A DNA stretch of 64,000 bases from JAKAXG01 sp035702985 (GTDB lineage: Bacteria; Actinomycetota; Acidimicrobiia; Acidimicrobiales; Palsa-688), in contig DASSZD010000067.1 of NCBI GenBank assembly GCA_035702985.1, positions 12,237 through 76,236 on the forward strand. Reading direction: 5' to 3'. Of the stretch, positions 62,179-64,000 are shown piece after piece. How positions within the stretch are numbered: the stretch's first letter is position 1; every line of letters starts with the position of its first letter. Below the pieces are notes generated by a model, which was not told the DNA's origin, did not search any database, and was given only the letters and a program-made list of their open reading frames with translations. The translations under genes were made by a program, and so were the position numbers.

Positions 62179-63063
62179 GTGACTGCCGCCCTGGACGAGC
62201 TGGTGGAACTGCTGGACCTCGAGCCACTCGAGGTCGATCTGTACCGGGGCGTCAGCCCCCGGGAGGAGAGACTCAGGGTGTTCGGGGGCCAGGTGGCGGC
62301 CCAGTCGCTGATCGCGGCCGGCCGCACGGTGGCCGACGGCAGCGGAGCGGAACGGCCGGTGCACTCGCTGCACGCCTACTTCCTGAGGCCCGGCGACCCC
62401 AAGATCCCGATCCTGTACCAGGTGGACCGCATCCGCGACGGCCGGTCCTTCACCACCCGGCGGGTGGCCGCCGTCCAGCGGGGAGAGCCCATCTTCCACC
62501 TGTCTGCGTCCTTCCACGTCCCTGAGGCCGGGGTGACCCACCAGGAACAGATGCCCAGCGTGCCGGATCCGGAAACGCTGCCGACATGGCAGGAAGTCAT
62601 GGCGCCCTACGCCGAGGTGGTGGGCGGCGACTGGTACGCCCGGCCCCGGCCCATCGACGTGCGTCACGTGGGCATCCCGCTGCGCACCTCACCGGTGGAG
62701 TCCAACCCCCGGCCGCCCACCCACCGGATGTGGCTGCGGGCCGACGGCCGGCTGCCGGACGACCCGCTGCTGCACGCCTGCCTGGTGGCCTACGCCAGCG
62801 ACATGACCCTGCTGGACACCATCATGCTGCCGCACGGCCTGATCTGGACCGAGGGCACCCAGGTCAGCCTGGACCACGCCATGTGGTTCCACCGCCCGTT
62901 CCGGGCCGACGAGTGGCTGCTCTACGACCAGCACAGCCCCACCGCCTCCGGCGCCCGGGGCCTGGCCACCGGCACCATCTACACCCGCGACGGCAGCCTG
63001 GCCGTGTCGGTGGTCCAGGAGGGACTCCTGCGCATCCCGTTCCCCCGCGACGACGAGGGCTGA
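62179..63063 (+). CDS. tesB: Acyl-CoA thioesterase II
   Basis: The 294-residue double-hotdog enzyme hydrolyses medium and long acyl-CoA. It contains RVFGGQVAAQSLIAAGRTV in the first hotdog and HSLHAYFLRPGDP. The catalytic set of the second hotdog is present: Asp in VSLDHAMWFHRPF, Ser/Thr in SPTASGARGLATGTIYT and Gln in SVVQEGL. GTG 62179 follows CAAGAT by 7 nt. Residue 72 on (GDPKIP) is repeated downstream in a truncated copy. Confidence 0.95.
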   Translation: MTAALDELVELLDLEPLEVDLYRGVSPREERLRVFGGQVAAQSLIAAGRTVADGSGAERPVHSLHAYFLRPGDPKIPILYQVDRIRDGRSFTTRRVAAVQRGEPIFHLSASFHVPEAGVTHQEQMPSVPDPETLPTWQEVMAPYAEVVGGDWYARPRPIDVRHVGIPLRTSPVESNPRPPTHRMWLRADGRLPDDPLLHACLVAYASDMTLLDTIMLPHGLIWTEGTQVSLDHAMWFHRPFRADEWLLYDQHSPTASGARGLATGTIYTRDGSLAVSVVQEGLLRIPFPRDDEG

Positions 63064-63102
63064 GCCGCCCTCCCGTCGCCGGGGCCGGTGCGGGCGGGGC
63101 GG

Positions 63103-63222
63103 CTAGCGCTGGTCGATCGGCTGGTACTGGCGGGGCTCCGAGCCGGTCCAGACCTGGCGGGGCCGGTAGATCTTGGCGTCCTGCTCGATCAGCTCCTGCC
63201 AGTGCGTCAGCCAGCCGGCGAC
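63103..63222 (-). pseudogene. gltA 3' fragment (C-terminal ~39 codons of citrate synthase)
   Basis: The minus strand reads VAGWLTHWQELIEQDAKIYR and ends in a TAG at 63103, closely matching the C-terminus of the intact gltA at 63863-64000. It has no upstream part: at CCGGCGAC (63215-63222) it runs into tesB sequence on the other strand. It is a leftover of a tandem duplication and cannot make an enzyme. Confidence 0.9.
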
Positions 63223-63876
63223 CCGAAGATCCCGATTCTGTACCAGGTCGACCGCATCCGCGACGGCCGCTCGTTCACCACCAGGCGCGTGGCGGCCATC
63301 CAGAGGGGCGAACCCATCTTCCATCTCTCGGCGTCGTTCCACGTCCCCGAACCGGGCGTCACCCACCAGGAGCAGGCCCCTCAGGTGCCCGACCCCGAGA
63401 CCCTCCCGACCTGGGCCGAGGCGGTGGCCCGCGACGCCGACGACTACAACGAGTGGATGAGCCGCCCCCGGCCCATCGACGTGCGCCACGTGGGGGCGCC
63501 GATCCGGACTTCACCGGGGGAGGGTGCGCCCCGCCCCCCGTCGCATCAGATGTGGTTCCGGGCCGACGGGCGGCTACCGGACGACCCCCTCCTGCACACC
63601 TGCCTGGTCGCCTACGCCAGCGACATGACCCTCCTGGACACCATCATGCTGCCTCACGGGGTCATCTGGACCGAGGGCATCCAGGTGAGCCTGGATCACG
63701 CCATGTGGTTCCACCGGTCGTTCCGGGCCGACGAGTGGCTGCTCTACGACCAGTACAGCCCCACCGCCTCGGGGGCGCGGGGCCTGGCCACCGGGACCAT
63801 CTTCACCCGCGACGGCCGGCTGGCGGTGTCAGTGGTTCAGGAAGGTTTGCTGCGGACGCCGCTCAGCGGTCGCTGA
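63217..63876 (+). pseudogene. Truncated second copy of tesB
   Basis: From GDPKIPILYQVDRIRDGRSF onward the 219 codons match tesB residues 72-294 with many differences (for example WAEAVARDADDYNEWM for WQEVMAPYAEVVGGDWY). The N-terminal 71 residues, including the first hotdog start, are missing. An open frame from 63088 gives it 43 extra codons, but these are antisense gltA. The catalytic Asp, Thr region and Gln remain, so the reading frame is intact even though half of the first hotdog is gone. Confidence 0.85.
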
Positions 63877-64000
63877 CCGGCTTGTAGTTCCGCTCCTCGG
63901 GGCCCGTCCACAGCTGGCGGGGACGGTAGATCTTGGAGTCCTGCTCGATCAGCTCCTGCCAGTGCGACAGCCACCCGGCGACGCGAGGGATGGCGAAGAG
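63863..64000 (-). CDS. gltA: Citrate synthase, C-terminal end only
   Basis: The minus frame at the window end reads LFAIPRVAGWLSHWQELIEQ and ends RNYKPVSDR, the conserved C-terminus of hexameric-type citrate synthase, which starts the TCA cycle. Only 45 codons lie in the window. Its TGA overlaps the truncated tesB copy by 14 bp tail to tail. A shortened copy of the same end lies at 63103-63222. Confidence 0.88.
   Translation of the reverse strand, partial: LFAIPRVAGWLSHWQELIEQDSKIYRPRQLWTGPEERNYKPVSDR

Noticed and set aside
63088..63216. The 43-codon start of the open frame leading into the truncated tesB copy
   Set aside because: This part is antisense to the gltA fragment and has no similarity to the thioesterase N-terminus; it is a chance frame created by the junction.

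Overview
This window is very GC-rich, almost entirely coding, and reads as part of the chromosome of a Gram-positive actinobacterium. The evidence is a Rho factor with a long disordered basic insert, DUF3040 and DUF2510 proteins, a polyphosphate glucokinase, the MurT/GatD peptidoglycan-amidation pair, a HelD-type helicase, an SCO6880-family protein and pervasive GTG/TTG starts with 4-bp gene overlaps. An early-branching lineage such as Acidimicrobiia is my inference; nothing in the window proves it. At least ten transcription units have a TANNNT box ending 6-7 nt before the start codon, the layout of leaderless mRNAs.

Layout. 1-8.2 kb: an uncharacterised gene cut by the window edge, rpmE, rho, thrC-hom-lysA (threonine/lysine branch; no thrB seen), a single-domain receiver and tRNA-Arg(CCG). 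8.2-12 kb: a self-contained ABC exporter / histidine kinase / LuxR-type regulator operon. 12-18.8 kb: an SDR, a ParA-like ATPase translationally coupled to a CYTH/CHAD protein, an acyl-CoA synthetase, a VOC protein and serS. 18.9-22.9 kb: a GT2 glycosyltransferase, a GT-C membrane glycosyltransferase and an SQD1-like UDP-sulfoquinovose synthase. 23.1-29.2 kb: a MacAB-like ABC export cluster with two different HlyD/MacA-type adaptors flanking a DUF5666 lipoprotein. 29.2-35.4 kb: DUF3040, ppgK, murT-gatD-pncB, DoxX and a LigD-type primase/polymerase.

35.4-43.6 kb is a compact conjugation module. On the minus strand lie a VirD4/TraG coupling ATPase, a short VirB4-like ATPase, an SCO6880-type protein, a VirB6/TrbL-like membrane protein and a small pilin-like protein; divergent from them is a MobF relaxase whose helicase half has lost its Walker motifs. 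No integrase is seen. The 73-bp gap between the two arms is unusually AT-rich and is the natural place for an oriT and divergent promoters.

43.6-64 kb: a CPBP/DUF2510 membrane protein, a YbhN-type flippase-like protein, a lipoprotein, an orphan D12-class adenine methylase, a primary-like sigma factor, MarR, rhodanese, pdxH, pyrE, HelD, hemE and hemG/cgoX, a trio of terpene-cyclase-like, methyltransferase and GT4 genes, lnt (with Ser at the expected catalytic Cys), a dolichol-phosphate-mannose-synthase-like GT2, a methyltransferase, GtrA, and tesB followed by a tandem duplication that left a gltA 3' fragment fused to a truncated tesB copy. The window ends inside gltA.

The two most interesting leads are the coupled ParA-CHAD pair, which could position polyphosphate granules, and the stripped-down chromosomal conjugation module.
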